Part shown: positions 6,906 through 14,303 of the stretch, piece after piece
How the letters are laid out: each line of letters starts with the position of its first letter
Position numbering within the stretch: position 1 is the first letter of the stretch
From: JBHHXR01 sp046757205
GTDB taxonomy: Bacteria > Pseudomonadota > Alphaproteobacteria > Rhodobacterales > Rhodobacteraceae
DNA length: 16,192 bases
Assembly: GCA_046757205.1 (NCBI GenBank)
Contig: JBHHXR010000052.1
Location: forward strand, 1 to 16,192
Direction of reading: 5' to 3'
The notes under the pieces: generated by a model
Told to the model about the DNA's origin: nothing
Seen by the model: the letters and a program-made list of their open reading frames with translations, nothing else
Databases searched by the model: none
Position numbers and translations under genes: made by a program

Positions 6906-7415
6906 ATGACGATTCAGGCTGCCGTGACCGCTCCGGCCGAAGCAGCGGATGATGACGGGTTTCAGCGGACCTACCGTGACACGCTGGGGCTGGTGGAACG
7001 TCTGCACCGCCTGCTTCTCGATGTCGTGAAGGACGAGTTCGAACGGTTGGGTCTTCTCGACATCAATGCGGTCCAGGCCCTTCTGCTGTTCAATGTGGGC
7101 AGCAACGAAGTGTCGGCCGGCGAATTGAAGACCCGTGGCTATTACCAGGGGTCCAATGTTTCCTACAACCTGAAGAAGCTTGTCGAGTCGGGGTACATGA
7201 GTCACCAGCGCTCGGAAGTGGACAGGCGCGCAGTCAGGGTAAGGCTCACGGAGAAGGGCCAGGGCATCCGGCGAATCGTCGGCGATTTGTTCAGCCGCCA
7301 CAGCGAAAGGCTCGCCGCTAAACAAATTGTGAACGGCTCAGAGGTGGCGGAAATCAACCGATCGCTCAAGAAGCTCGAACGCTTCTGGACGGAAGAGATC
7401 AGATATATTTATTGA
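6906..7415 (+). CDS. ldtR: MarR-family winged-helix regulator LdtR
   Basis: A 169-residue regulator matching the LdtR group known from Liberibacter and rhizobia, where it controls an L,D-transpeptidase gene and stress tolerance. The N-terminal dimer helix (LGLVERLHRLLLDVVKDEFERLG, about 27-49) leads into the winged helix. The segment RGYYQGSNVSYNLKKLVE (77-94) contains the recognition helix, and RSEVDRRAVRVRLTEKG (102-118) forms the wing with the usual D-x-R basic pair. I chose ATG 6906, with GGAGG at 6895-6899, over an in-frame TTG at 6855 that lacks a ribosome-binding site. It lies 59 bp after sdhE, with no clear terminator between, and may be in the same transcript. No L,D-transpeptidase gene is in the window, so its targets lie elsewhere. 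Confidence 0.88.
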   Translation: MTIQAAVTAPAEAADDDGFQRTYRDTLGLVERLHRLLLDVVKDEFERLGLLDINAVQALLLFNVGSNEVSAGELKTRGYYQGSNVSYNLKKLVESGYMSHQRSEVDRRAVRVRLTEKGQGIRRIVGDLFSRHSERLAAKQIVNGSEVAEINRSLKKLERFWTEEIRYIY

Positions 7416-7443
7416 AAACAGCAGGATAGCGCCTGTTGTGGAA

Positions 7444-7456
7444 GTTCTTGCAGAAC
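7444..7456. repeat. Short perfect inverted repeat downstream of ldtR
   Basis: GTTCT-TGC-AGAAC is a 13-bp perfect inverted repeat lying 29 bp after the ldtR stop and just before the terminator. A further imperfect hairpin (7418-7425 with 7432-7439, one G-U pair) precedes it. They could be protein sites or part of the 3' structure of the ldtR message. No function is assigned. Confidence 0.35.
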
Positions 7457-7463
7457 AATCACG

Positions 7464-7498
7464 CCGCGCGCGGCAGCCCCGCCGGCGCGGTTGATTTT
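7464..7498 (+). terminator. Rho-independent terminator after ldtR
   Basis: The left arm CCGCGCGCGGC (7464-7474) pairs with GCCGGCGCGG (7481-7490), giving 10 GC pairs with one bulged G and a 6-nt loop. TTGATTTT follows at 7491-7498. A GC-rich stem followed by a T-rich tract is the classical form. It would end the XRE-sdhE-ldtR transcript and insulate hemA. Confidence 0.7.
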
Positions 7499-7533
7499 CC
7501 GTTTCACTGGCACTCTACTGACGCTGCGTCGTT

Positions 7534-7562
7534 TTGCGACGGTGATTAGGGACCTGTAAATA
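7534..7562 (+). promoter_or_regulatory. Candidate sigma70 promoter for hemA
   Basis: TTGCGA (7534-7539), a 17-bp spacer and TAAATA (7557-7562) form a good sigma70-like promoter 145 bp before the hemA start. An inverted repeat, CGTCG-TTTTG-CGACG (7527-7541), covers the -35 box and could be an operator. I see no clear FNR-type TTGAT-N4-ATCAA site, although such sites are known at hemA in some alphaproteobacteria. Confidence 0.5.
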
Positions 7563-7580
7563 ATAGATTGTCGGTCGTGC

Positions 7581-7647
7581 CGGGTTTGGTTCCGAGTATC
7601 CTGCAAACCCGTTTCCCGTCGTTGGCAAGAGGATGTCCTGAAACCCG
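7581..7647 (+). promoter_or_regulatory. Structured hemA leader with two competing pairing partners
   Basis: CGGGTTTG (7581-7588) is a perfect complement of CAAACCCG (7604-7611), giving an 8-bp hairpin with a 15-nt loop followed by TTT. A second copy, AAACCCG (7641-7647), can pair with the same left arm. The two right arms sit in an imperfect direct repeat (TCCTGCAAACCCG at 7599-7611, TCCTGAAACCCG at 7636-7647). The element lies between the candidate promoter and the hemA start, so it would be transcribed as leader RNA. No known riboswitch class is recognised. Confidence 0.4.
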
Positions 7648-7706
7648 CCCGCAGAACCCGCCGCCGGCAATTGCTGCGACCGCCGCAATCAGACCAAGAG
7701 TATGAG

Positions 7707-8930
7707 ATGAACTATTCAGACAAGCTCGACACCGCCCTGGACGCACTTCACGAGGAAGGGCGCTACCGTGTTTTCATGGATATCAGGCGCCACGCCGGGC
7801 AGTTTCCGCGCGCCACCTGGCAGCGGCCCGACGGCGCCGAGCAGGAGATCGTCGTCTGGTGCGGCAACGATTATCTCGGCATGGGCCAGAACGCGGCGGT
7901 TATCGGCGCCATCCGGTCCGCGCTGGACACCTCGGGAGCGGGATCCGGCGGAACGAGAAATATTTCCGGGACGACGACATATCACCGGGAGTTGGAAGCC
8001 GAACTTGCCGACCTCCACGACAAGGAAGCGGCGCTGCTCTTCACCTCGGCCTATATCGCCAACGAGTCGACGCTTGCCGTTCTGCCGCGGCTCTTCCCCG
8101 GGCTGGTCATCCTGTCCGACGAACTGAACCACGCCTCGATGATCGAGGGAATCCGCCACGGCAAATGCGAAAAAAGAATCTGGCGCCACAACGACACGGC
8201 GCATTTGCGAGCGATGCTCGAAGCGCTCGACCCGGCCGCACCGAAACTGATCGCCTTCGAATCGGTGTATTCCATGGACGGCGATTTCGGCCCCATCGAG
8301 GAGGTTTGCGAACTCGCGGAAGAGTTCGGCGCCCTGACCTATCTCGACGAGGTCCACGCCGTTGGAATGTACGGCCCGCGCGGCGGCGGCGTGGCGGAGC
8401 GCGACGGGCTTCTCGACAGGATCGACATCGTAAACGGAACCCTGGGCAAGGCGTTCGGCGTCATGGGCGGTTATGTGGCGGCCTCGGCAAAGATGGTCGA
8501 CGCGATCCGGTCCTACGCCCCGGGGTTCATCTTCACGACATCGCTGCCCCCGGCGATCGCCGCGGGCGCGACCGCGTCGGTCCGTTACCTCAAGGCGCAT
8601 CCGGACCTGCGCGCGGCGCACCAGGCGAAGGCGGCGGAACTGAAACGCCGCATGGCGCGTCTCGGGCTTCCTGTCATGGAAAACCGGAGCCACATAATCC
8701 CGCTCCGCGTCGGCAATCCGGTGAAATGCAAGATGTTGTCGGACATGCTGCTGAACGACTGGGGAATTTACGTCCAGCCGATAAACTACCCGACCGTTCC
8801 GCGCGGCACCGAACGGCTGCGGTTCACGCCGTCGCCGGTGCACGACATGGCCATGATGGAGCACTTGCTGGAAGCGCTTGACATGCTTTGGTCACAATGC
8901 GAACTGAACCGGCAAGAGCTGGCGTCATAG
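7707..8930 (+). CDS. hemA: 5-aminolevulinate synthase (Shemin/C4 pathway)
   Basis: A 407-residue PLP enzyme of the alpha-oxoamine synthase family. It condenses glycine with succinyl-CoA to 5-aminolevulinate, the first step of heme and tetrapyrrole synthesis in alphaproteobacteria. ATG 7707 (MNYSDKLDTALDALHEEGRYR) matches the usual family N-terminus; an in-frame start at 7671 adds 12 atypical residues and is rejected. The ribosome-binding site is weak (AAGAG). Signatures are CGNDYLGMG (52-60), GAGSGGTRNISGTT (77-90), the cofactor-contacting residues in YLDEVHAVG with Asp214 and His217, and Schiff-base Lys248 in NGTLGKAFG. These coincide in number with the well-studied Rhodobacter enzyme. The length is typical and the gene looks intact. 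It appears monocistronic, with its own promoter and leader. Confidence 0.97.
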   Translation: MNYSDKLDTALDALHEEGRYRVFMDIRRHAGQFPRATWQRPDGAEQEIVVWCGNDYLGMGQNAAVIGAIRSALDTSGAGSGGTRNISGTTTYHRELEAELADLHDKEAALLFTSAYIANESTLAVLPRLFPGLVILSDELNHASMIEGIRHGKCEKRIWRHNDTAHLRAMLEALDPAAPKLIAFESVYSMDGDFGPIEEVCELAEEFGALTYLDEVHAVGMYGPRGGGVAERDGLLDRIDIVNGTLGKAFGVMGGYVAASAKMVDAIRSYAPGFIFTTSLPPAIAAGATASVRYLKAHPDLRAAHQAKAAELKRRMARLGLPVMENRSHIIPLRVGNPVKCKMLSDMLLNDWGIYVQPINYPTVPRGTERLRFTPSPVHDMAMMEHLLEALDMLWSQCELNRQELAS

Positions 8931-9066
8931 GCCCGCAGATTCACAAAAAAACCACAATTGCGCCGAATGATGGTAGCGTTGCAGTATCCAAGCAAGGCGC
9001 GGTTGCGATTCGGAACCGCCCGTAGATGACCGGGGGCAGCGGAATGAGGGGTTTCGAGGCAACTCC
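8931..9066. other. Spacer between hemA and the RodZ-like gene
   Basis: A 136-bp region with no credible gene. It holds a 7-base A run after the hemA stop and a 6-bp hairpin GCGGTT/AACCGC (8999-9004 with 9014-9019) with no T-run, so no convincing terminator. A weak promoter-like pair, TTGCGC and CAGTAT with an 18-bp spacer (8958-8987), could drive the next gene; I give it low weight. Confidence 0.4.
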
Positions 9067-10251
9067 ATGGTGGATACTCCACGGATAACGGAGCTTCGAG
9101 GGTACGATTCCTATGAGGTCCGCCTCGGCGACGAGTTGCGCGGCGAGCGGGCGACGCTCGGAAAATCCCTGCTTGACGTGCAACGGGAATTGCGGATCAA
9201 GGCCTCCTATATCGCCGCCATAGAGGAATGCGACTACTCGGTTTTTCCGAACCGGAGTTTCGTCGCCGGATATGTTAGATCCTATGCGCGCTATCTCGGC
9301 CTGGATTCCGACGGCATTTACCGGCGGTTCTGCGAGGAAAGCAATTTCGTCGGCGTGAACGCGGCCTACGCCCCTGCCAAGAGGGATGATGGAAAGACCG
9401 TCGCGCCAATCGGCCCGGTCCGGCTGGAAAGGGATGACCCGCTTCTGAGCAAGCGGATGAAAGGAGCGGCCGTGCCCGGCGGTGTCCTGAACCGGATGTC
9501 GCTTGCCGGTATCGGCTCGGTAATGGTTCTCGTCGTTTTGGCCGGCGGGCTCGGCTTCGCCGGATGGAAGATGGTTCAGAGTATTCAGCGCGTCGAGCTT
9601 TCACCGGTGGACCAGTCGCCCATACTGGTGTCCGAGGTAACGGTGCCGGGAGCGCCCGAAGGCGGGAGTTCGGGCTCCGGCATGGACACAAACCGCGAGG
9701 CCGCGCTGGTGGACCGCCTGATACGCCCGCAGACGCTTCCCAAGCCGATCTTCGAACCGCTCGACGGCCCGATCGTAAACATTGACCCCGAAAAAGAGGG
9801 CCTTGTCCTCCCGCCGGTTCCCGAAATCGTGCCGGCTGATCCCGTGCCGGAAGAGACGGAAGTGACGGCGGTCGAGGAAATTGACGAGCCTCAGGTCACC
9901 GAACGGGTGACGACGCCAAGGGTCCGGATCTATGCAAGCAATGCGGCGTGGGTACGCGTCTATTTCGCCGACGGCTCCGTGTTGTTCGAGAAAATTCTGG
10001 AAAAAGGCGAATCATATGAGTTGCCGGAGGATGTGGAGGCACCACTTCTGCGCGCCGGCAATTCCGGGTCGGTCTTCATTCTTGTGGACCGCAAGGTCTA
10101 CGGCCCGGTTGGTACCGGGACGCGTGTCGCCAAGAAAGTTTCGCTCGCCGCGCCCGACGTCACCGGAAGTTATCCGGTTGCCGATATTCCCGAGGCTGTT
10201 CCGCCCGCTCCGGTCGCCGAAAATACCGCCGGCGGCCAAGCCGGAAACTAG
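9067..10251 (+). CDS. rodZ: RodZ-like membrane protein: HTH_25 domain, one TM segment, periplasmic DUF4115 domain
   Basis: A 394-residue bitopic protein with RodZ architecture. RodZ links the MreB cytoskeleton to the elongation machinery in rod-shaped bacteria. An N-terminal HTH_25 domain (about 17-92) has LGDELRGERATLGKSLLDV and FVAGYVRSYARYLGLD. A linker is followed by a single hydrophobic helix (about 145-166), a long proline- and acid-rich periplasmic linker (about 175-283), and a C-terminal DUF4115-type beta domain (VRIYASNAAWVRVYF to about 365). Cytoplasmic N-in topology is expected. ATG 9067 has a GAGG-like site upstream. Some alphaproteobacterial members of this architecture are annotated only as HTH proteins, so a strict RodZ function is inferred. 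ispG follows after 78 bp, a common pairing. Confidence 0.83.
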   Translation: MVDTPRITELRGYDSYEVRLGDELRGERATLGKSLLDVQRELRIKASYIAAIEECDYSVFPNRSFVAGYVRSYARYLGLDSDGIYRRFCEESNFVGVNAAYAPAKRDDGKTVAPIGPVRLERDDPLLSKRMKGAAVPGGVLNRMSLAGIGSVMVLVVLAGGLGFAGWKMVQSIQRVELSPVDQSPILVSEVTVPGAPEGGSSGSGMDTNREAALVDRLIRPQTLPKPIFEPLDGPIVNIDPEKEGLVLPPVPEIVPADPVPEETEVTAVEEIDEPQVTERVTTPRVRIYASNAAWVRVYFADGSVLFEKILEKGESYELPEDVEAPLLRAGNSGSVFILVDRKVYGPVGTGTRVAKKVSLAAPDVTGSYPVADIPEAVPPAPVAENTAGGQAGN

Positions 10252-10268
10252 GCGCGTCCGGCTGCGGC

Positions 10269-10297
10269 GTGACTTGCCACGGCAAATTCACTATAGC
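10269..10297 (+). promoter_or_regulatory. Weak candidate promoter for ispG
   Basis: GTGACT (10269-10274), a 17-bp spacer and TATAGC (10292-10297) lie 32 bp before the ispG start. A short inverted repeat, TTGCC-AC-GGCAA (10274-10285), lies in the spacer. No terminator is seen after the RodZ-like gene, so ispG may also be reached by readthrough. Confidence 0.35.
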
Positions 10298-10329
10298 GGA
10301 AACGATTTCAGCATATCCACGAGCCCGAC

Positions 10330-11463
10330 ATGACAATCAACCCGGTTCGTCCGTGGCGCAACATCTACCGGCGAAAGAGCCGGACGGTATATGTCGGCGC
10401 CGTTCCGGTTGGCGGCGGCAATCCGATTTCCGTTCAGACGATGACCAACACGATCACCGCGGATGCGGCCGCGACCATCGCGCAGATACGCCGCTGCGCC
10501 GAGGCTGGAGCCGATATCGTCCGGGTGTCGTGCCCTGACGAAGCTTCGACTGCCGCGATGCCGGCGATTGTCAGGGCCAGCCCGGTTCCGCTGGTCGCCG
10601 ACATTCATTTCCACTACAAACGCGCCGTCGAGGCGGCCAGGGCGGGTGCCGCCTGTCTGCGTATCAACCCCGGCAATATCGGATCGGCGCAGCGTGTGCG
10701 GGAAGTCGTGTCCGCCGCGCGAGACCACGGCTGTTCGATCAGGATCGGTGTCAACGCCGGTTCGCTGGAGAAGAAACTGCTGGAAAAATACGGCGAACCG
10801 TGCCCCGAGGCGATGGTGGAGAGCGGCCTGAACCATATCCGCATCCTGGAGGACAACGATTTCCCCGACTTCAAGATTTCGGTCAAGGCTTCCGATGTCT
10901 TCCTGGCCGCCGCCGCGTACCGGTCTCTTGCCGAAGCGACCGACGCGCCGATCCACCTGGGCATCACCGAGGCCGGCGGTCTGGTGCCCGGTACCATCAA
11001 GTCGGCGATCGGACTGGGGCACCTGCTGTGGCAGGGGATCGGCGACACCATCCGCGTCTCGCTTTCCGCCGATCCGGTGGAAGAGGTGCGGGCCGGTTTC
11101 GAAATACTGAAGGCGCTCGGGCTGCGTCATCGCGGCGTGAACATCATTTCCTGCCCGTCCTGCGCGCGCCAGGGCTTCGACGTCATCGCCACGGTTGCCA
11201 TTCTGGAGGAGAGGCTTGCCCATATTCAGACGCCGATGACGCTTTCCATCATCGGCTGTGTGGTCAACGGACCGGGCGAAGCGCTGATGACCGACATAGG
11301 ATTTACCGGTGGCGGCGCCGGTTCCGGTATGGTTTATGTATCCGGAAAGCAGGATCACAAACTGGCGAACGGGGATCTTGTCGATCACATCGTTGGCCTC
11401 GTCGAGCAGAGGGCGGCACAGATTGACGCGGACAAGGAGGCGGCGGGCAACGCGGCTCAGTGA
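10330..11463 (+). CDS. ispG: 4-hydroxy-3-methylbut-2-enyl diphosphate synthase (flavodoxin/ferredoxin), IspG/GcpE
   Basis: A 377-residue [4Fe-4S] enzyme of the MEP isoprenoid pathway. It reductively converts methylerythritol cyclodiphosphate to HMBPP. The iron-sulfur ligands are visible as Cys275 and Cys278 in ISCPSCARQGFD and Cys310 in IGCVVNGPGEA, with Glu317 as the fourth ligand; spacing is identical to the E. coli enzyme. The N-terminal TIM barrel begins with SRTVYVGAVPVGGGNPISVQTMTNT and contains VADIHFHYK and RINPGNIG. Length is typical of the two-domain bacterial form, without the plant-type insert. The downstream DUF1499 gene starts within 3 bp of its stop. Confidence 0.97.
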   Translation: MTINPVRPWRNIYRRKSRTVYVGAVPVGGGNPISVQTMTNTITADAAATIAQIRRCAEAGADIVRVSCPDEASTAAMPAIVRASPVPLVADIHFHYKRAVEAARAGAACLRINPGNIGSAQRVREVVSAARDHGCSIRIGVNAGSLEKKLLEKYGEPCPEAMVESGLNHIRILEDNDFPDFKISVKASDVFLAAAAYRSLAEATDAPIHLGITEAGGLVPGTIKSAIGLGHLLWQGIGDTIRVSLSADPVEEVRAGFEILKALGLRHRGVNIISCPSCARQGFDVIATVAILEERLAHIQTPMTLSIIGCVVNGPGEALMTDIGFTGGGAGSGMVYVSGKQDHKLANGDLVDHIVGLVEQRAAQIDADKEAAGNAAQ

Positions 11464-11465
11464 AC

Positions 11466-12104
11466 ATGCGTAGTATGCTCATTCTCATTCTGCTGATTTT
11501 CGCCGCCGGTTTCGGATTCCTGGCGTATCGCGTCCTGTACGCCGAACACGACCCGGCGGTCTGGCACGTCGACCCCCTGACCGCCCCGCCCCAGCCGACG
11601 CCGAACGGTTTCCGCGTCGCCCCTGCCGCGATGTCGAAATTCCCGCCCGACGCCGAGGCGCCGGTTTACGGCGCGTCCGCCGAAGTGCTGGCTCAGGCGC
11701 TCGACGATTTCGTTCTCGCTCAGCTTTACGCGGAGCGGATTGCAGGATCACCGGACAATCTGTGGATGACCTACGTCCAGAGAACCCCGACGCTGCGTAT
11801 ACCGGACTATATCAGCGTCAAGCTTGTCCCGCTGGCCGACGACCGCTCGACGATCGCCGTCTTCTCGCGTTCGCGATTCGGTTATGGTGACATGGGCGTA
11901 AACGAAAAACGGGTCCGCGGCTGGCTGGCGACCCTGGGTTCCTTCGAGGTTGAGCCGATCAAGGAAGTGGAAACGCCGACCTCCCCGCCCGAAACGGCCG
12001 AGGAACCTGGCGGTGCCGCCGCGACTTCCGACGGCGCCGCGGCGGGCACGGGCTCGCAGAATCCGGATGGTCAGGAAGACGCGGCGACCGACACCGGCCA
12101 GTAG
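11466..12104 (+). CDS. DUF1499 family membrane-anchored protein
   Basis: A 212-residue protein of unknown function. An N-terminal hydrophobic segment (about 3-25, no Cys lipobox) should act as an uncleaved signal anchor, leaving the rest in the periplasm. The DUF1499 region covers about 30-165 and shows its features: ...RTPTLRIPDYISVKLVPLADDRSTIAVFSRSRFGYGDMGVNEKRVRGWLATL. Residues 165-212 are a low-complexity Pro/Glu/Ala/Gly tail. The start is uncertain: ATG 11466 is chosen, but GTG 11460 adds only two residues. Neither has a good ribosome-binding site, so translation is probably coupled to ispG. It sits where hisS is often found in related genomes. DUF1499 has no established biochemical role. 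Confidence 0.83.
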   Translation: MRSMLILILLIFAAGFGFLAYRVLYAEHDPAVWHVDPLTAPPQPTPNGFRVAPAAMSKFPPDAEAPVYGASAEVLAQALDDFVLAQLYAERIAGSPDNLWMTYVQRTPTLRIPDYISVKLVPLADDRSTIAVFSRSRFGYGDMGVNEKRVRGWLATLGSFEVEPIKEVETPTSPPETAEEPGGAAATSDGAAAGTGSQNPDGQEDAATDTGQ

Positions 12105-12180
12105 CCCGGACGCCGGCAGAAACCTGTACGCCGCAGCTCGGCCTCTTGTTTGAAACCGTCCCCCGGCACATGTGAGTGTA

Positions 12181-13236
12181 ATGATCCCCACCGAAAAACT
12201 TGACCAGATCGAGCAGCGGTTTGCCTTCGTCGAGGCGCGGCTTGCCGAAGGACCGGATGTCGGGGAACTGGCCCGTCTGTCGCGCGAATACGCCGAACTG
12301 AAACCCGTGGCGGAAAGCGTGACCGCCTACAGGCAGCTCCGCCACCGCATCGACGAGGCGCGCGCGCTGCTGGAAGACCCGGAAATGCATACGCTCGCAC
12401 AGGAAGAGCTTGCCTCCCTGGAACGGCAACTCCCCGCCGCCGAGCAGGCGGTGAGACTGGCAATACTTCCCCGCGACGCCGCCGACGCCAGGCCCGCCAT
12501 CATCGAGATCCGGGCGGGAACCGGCGGGGAGGAGGCGGCCCTGTTTGCCGCCGATCTGTTCCGGATGTATCAGAAATTCTCCGAATCCCGGAACTGGCGG
12601 CTGGAAGTCATCTCCGAGTCGCCTACGGAGCTGGGCGGCTACAAGGAGGTCGTGGCGCTGGTCCGTGGCAAGGACGTCTTCTCCCGGCTCAAGTTCGAAT
12701 CCGGCGTCCATCGCGTGCAGCGCGTCCCGGCAACCGAATCCGGCGGGCGGATTCATACGTCGGCGGCTACCGTGGCCGTGCTGCCGGAGGCCGAGGAAGT
12801 CGATATCGAAATCCCGCCTTCCGACATCCGAATAGACACCATGCGCGCCTCGGGGGCCGGGGGCCAGCACGTCAACACGACCGATTCCGCCGTGCGTATC
12901 ACCCATGTCCCGACAGGCATCGTCGTCACCAGCTCGGAAAAGTCGCAGCACCAGAACCGCGCGCAGGCCATGCAGGTTCTGCGCTCCCGGCTCTACGATC
13001 TGGAGCGCCAGAGGGCCGAACGGGACCGGGCCGCGAGCCGCAAGGGGCAAGTCGGTTCCGGCGACCGCTCCGAGCGGATACGAACCTACAACTTTCCCCA
13101 GGGCCGCGTGACCGACCACCGGATCAACCTGACACTCTACAAGCTCGATCAGGTCATGCAGGGTGATCTCGACGAGATCATCGACGCCTTGACGGCCGCC
13201 GACCAGGCGGAACGCCTGACCGCGATGGAACCATGA
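12181..13236 (+). CDS. prfA: Peptide chain release factor 1
   Basis: A 351-residue class I release factor that reads UAA and UAG and triggers peptide release at the ribosome. The stop-codon recognition tripeptide is PAT (183-185, in VQRVPATESGG), which marks RF1 rather than RF2 (SPF). The catalytic GGQ is at 227-229 in RASGAGGQHVNTTDSAV; its glutamine is the residue methylated by PrmC, which is encoded next. ATG 12181 (MIPTEKLDQIEQRF) is chosen over in-frame GTG 12172, which adds three residues. The ribosome-binding site is weak for both. Length is slightly under the 355-360 usual for the family, and the gene looks intact. Confidence 0.97.
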   Translation: MIPTEKLDQIEQRFAFVEARLAEGPDVGELARLSREYAELKPVAESVTAYRQLRHRIDEARALLEDPEMHTLAQEELASLERQLPAAEQAVRLAILPRDAADARPAIIEIRAGTGGEEAALFAADLFRMYQKFSESRNWRLEVISESPTELGGYKEVVALVRGKDVFSRLKFESGVHRVQRVPATESGGRIHTSAATVAVLPEAEEVDIEIPPSDIRIDTMRASGAGGQHVNTTDSAVRITHVPTGIVVTSSEKSQHQNRAQAMQVLRSRLYDLERQRAERDRAASRKGQVGSGDRSERIRTYNFPQGRVTDHRINLTLYKLDQVMQGDLDEIIDALTAADQAERLTAMEP

Positions 13237-14069
13237 GCCGGTCGGTCTCGGAGCTGCTGGGTCACGCGACGGAGACACTGCGAAGCGCCGGCATTCCCGG
13301 CGCGGCGCAGGACGCGCGCATACTGCTTTCGCGGGCCATCGGCTGTGATCGGGTGGCGCTTGCCGGGCGTCTCGAACGGCAATTGTCCCCGGTTGAAGCG
13401 AGGACCTTCGGCGAATTCGTTTCCCAGAGATGCGCGCGCAGACCGGTTTCGCAGATCATCGGCCACCGCGAGTTCTGGGGCCGGGAATTCCGCGTATCTT
13501 CGGACGTGCTCGACCCGCGCCCGGAAACCGAAACCATTATCGCAGAGGCTCTGTCGGGCCCAAGACCGCGCCGGATACTCGACTTGGGTACCGGCAGCGG
13601 TTGTCTCGCGGCTACCCTGCTCGCGGAGTTTCCGAATGCAAGGGCGGTCGCTGTTGACGTTTCGCGGACCGCCCTTGAGGTGGCGCGGGAAAACGCGGCC
13701 CGGCTGGGCGTGATCGACCGGCTCGACCTGATATGGTCGGACTGGTTTGCCGAGGTCGGCGGTCAATTCGATCTCGTGGTATCGAACCCTCCCTATGTTT
13801 CGGAATCCGAACATGCCGCGCTGGGGGCCGATGTCCGGCTGTGGGAACCGCCGCTGGCCTTGCTGGCGGGCAAGGACGGCCTCGATGCCTATCGGGCGAT
13901 CGCGACGGGATTGCGCGATCACCTCGCGCCGGCGGGAACTGCGCTGCTGGAGGTCGGCCACAACCAATCCGGCCCGGTTGTCGGGATATTCCGCGCCGCG
14001 GGTTTTCCCTCCGTTCATGCGTCAAAGGACATGGATGGCAGGGACCGGATAGTGAAAATCGTGCAATAA
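13233..14069 (+). CDS. prmC: Release factor glutamine N5-methyltransferase PrmC (HemK)
   Basis: A 278-residue SAM-dependent methyltransferase that methylates the GGQ glutamine of RF1 and RF2. The SAM-binding motif I is LDLGTGSGCLA (116-126) and the catalytic NPPY, which holds the glutamine side chain, is at 185-188 in VVSNPPYVSE. The N-terminal helical domain contains PVSQIIGHREFWGREF and the DPRPETE motif (94-100), both typical. ATG 13233 overlaps the prfA stop (ATGA at 13233-13236), so enzyme and substrate are translationally coupled, an arrangement common in bacteria. Confidence 0.96.
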   Translation: MSRSVSELLGHATETLRSAGIPGAAQDARILLSRAIGCDRVALAGRLERQLSPVEARTFGEFVSQRCARRPVSQIIGHREFWGREFRVSSDVLDPRPETETIIAEALSGPRPRRILDLGTGSGCLAATLLAEFPNARAVAVDVSRTALEVARENAARLGVIDRLDLIWSDWFAEVGGQFDLVVSNPPYVSESEHAALGADVRLWEPPLALLAGKDGLDAYRAIATGLRDHLAPAGTALLEVGHNQSGPVVGIFRAAGFPSVHASKDMDGRDRIVKIVQ

Positions 14070-14074
14070 TATCA

Positions 14075-14101
14075 CGTGTTGACGGTTCAACGCGGGATTT
14101 T
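14075..14101 (+). terminator. Possible terminator after prmC
   Basis: CGTGTTGA (14075-14082) pairs with TCAACGCG (14087-14094) through one G-U pair. It has a 4-nt CGGT loop and is followed by GGATTTT. The stem is short and the T-run (14098-14101) is only four bases, so it may be weak. Confidence 0.45.
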
Positions 14102-14125
14102 GAAGGGATTTGCCGGGTTTTCTGC

Positions 14126-14155
14126 TTGTCATGATCTGGCCTCGCGGTGTAAAGT
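14126..14155 (+). promoter_or_regulatory. Candidate promoter for the DUF4167 gene
   Basis: TTGTCA (14126-14131), an 18-bp spacer and TAAAGT (14150-14155) resemble a sigma70 promoter and would give a leader of about 140 nt. The rest of the 234-bp spacer (14070-14303) holds only small weak hairpins, for example TCATC/GATGA at 14160-14178 and CAGAT/ATCTG at 14213-14228, and no gene that I can support. Confidence 0.45.
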
Positions 14156-14303
14156 TGGCTCATCGGTCGCTCGGATGACTTTGCTTAGTCCCGACAGGAT
14201 CCAGAGAACAACCAGATAAACTGATCTGTACTCGCAGGCGCGTGCGCCAAGCCACTACCGCACAGGAAATCAATCGACCGGAAATTGGTAAGTCAGGACA
14301 CTT

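Noticed and set aside
7488..7502. FNR-type box (TTGAT-N4-ATCAA) upstream of hemA
   Set aside because: Only the left half TTGAT is present, and it is part of the terminator T-tract; the right half does not match.
7409..7746. Small minus-strand open frames in the ldtR-hemA spacer (7409-7606 and 7546-7746)
   Set aside because: They overlap the terminator and promoter elements, lack good ribosome-binding sites, and their translations resemble no family.
7716..8864. Long open frame (about 380 codons) on the minus strand opposite hemA
   Set aside because: It lies wholly antisense to an intact, motif-complete hemA. Its Arg/His/Gly-rich translation is typical of antisense frames in GC-rich DNA, with no recognisable domain.
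8999..9019. Terminator between hemA and the RodZ-like gene
   Set aside because: The 6-bp GCGGTT/AACCGC stem has a 9-nt loop and no T-run, so it is too weak to call.
11959..13278. Minus-strand open frame of about 440 codons opposite prfA
   Set aside because: It is antisense to prfA, which has complete GGQ and PAT motifs. No family features and no ribosome-binding site; a GC-driven shadow.
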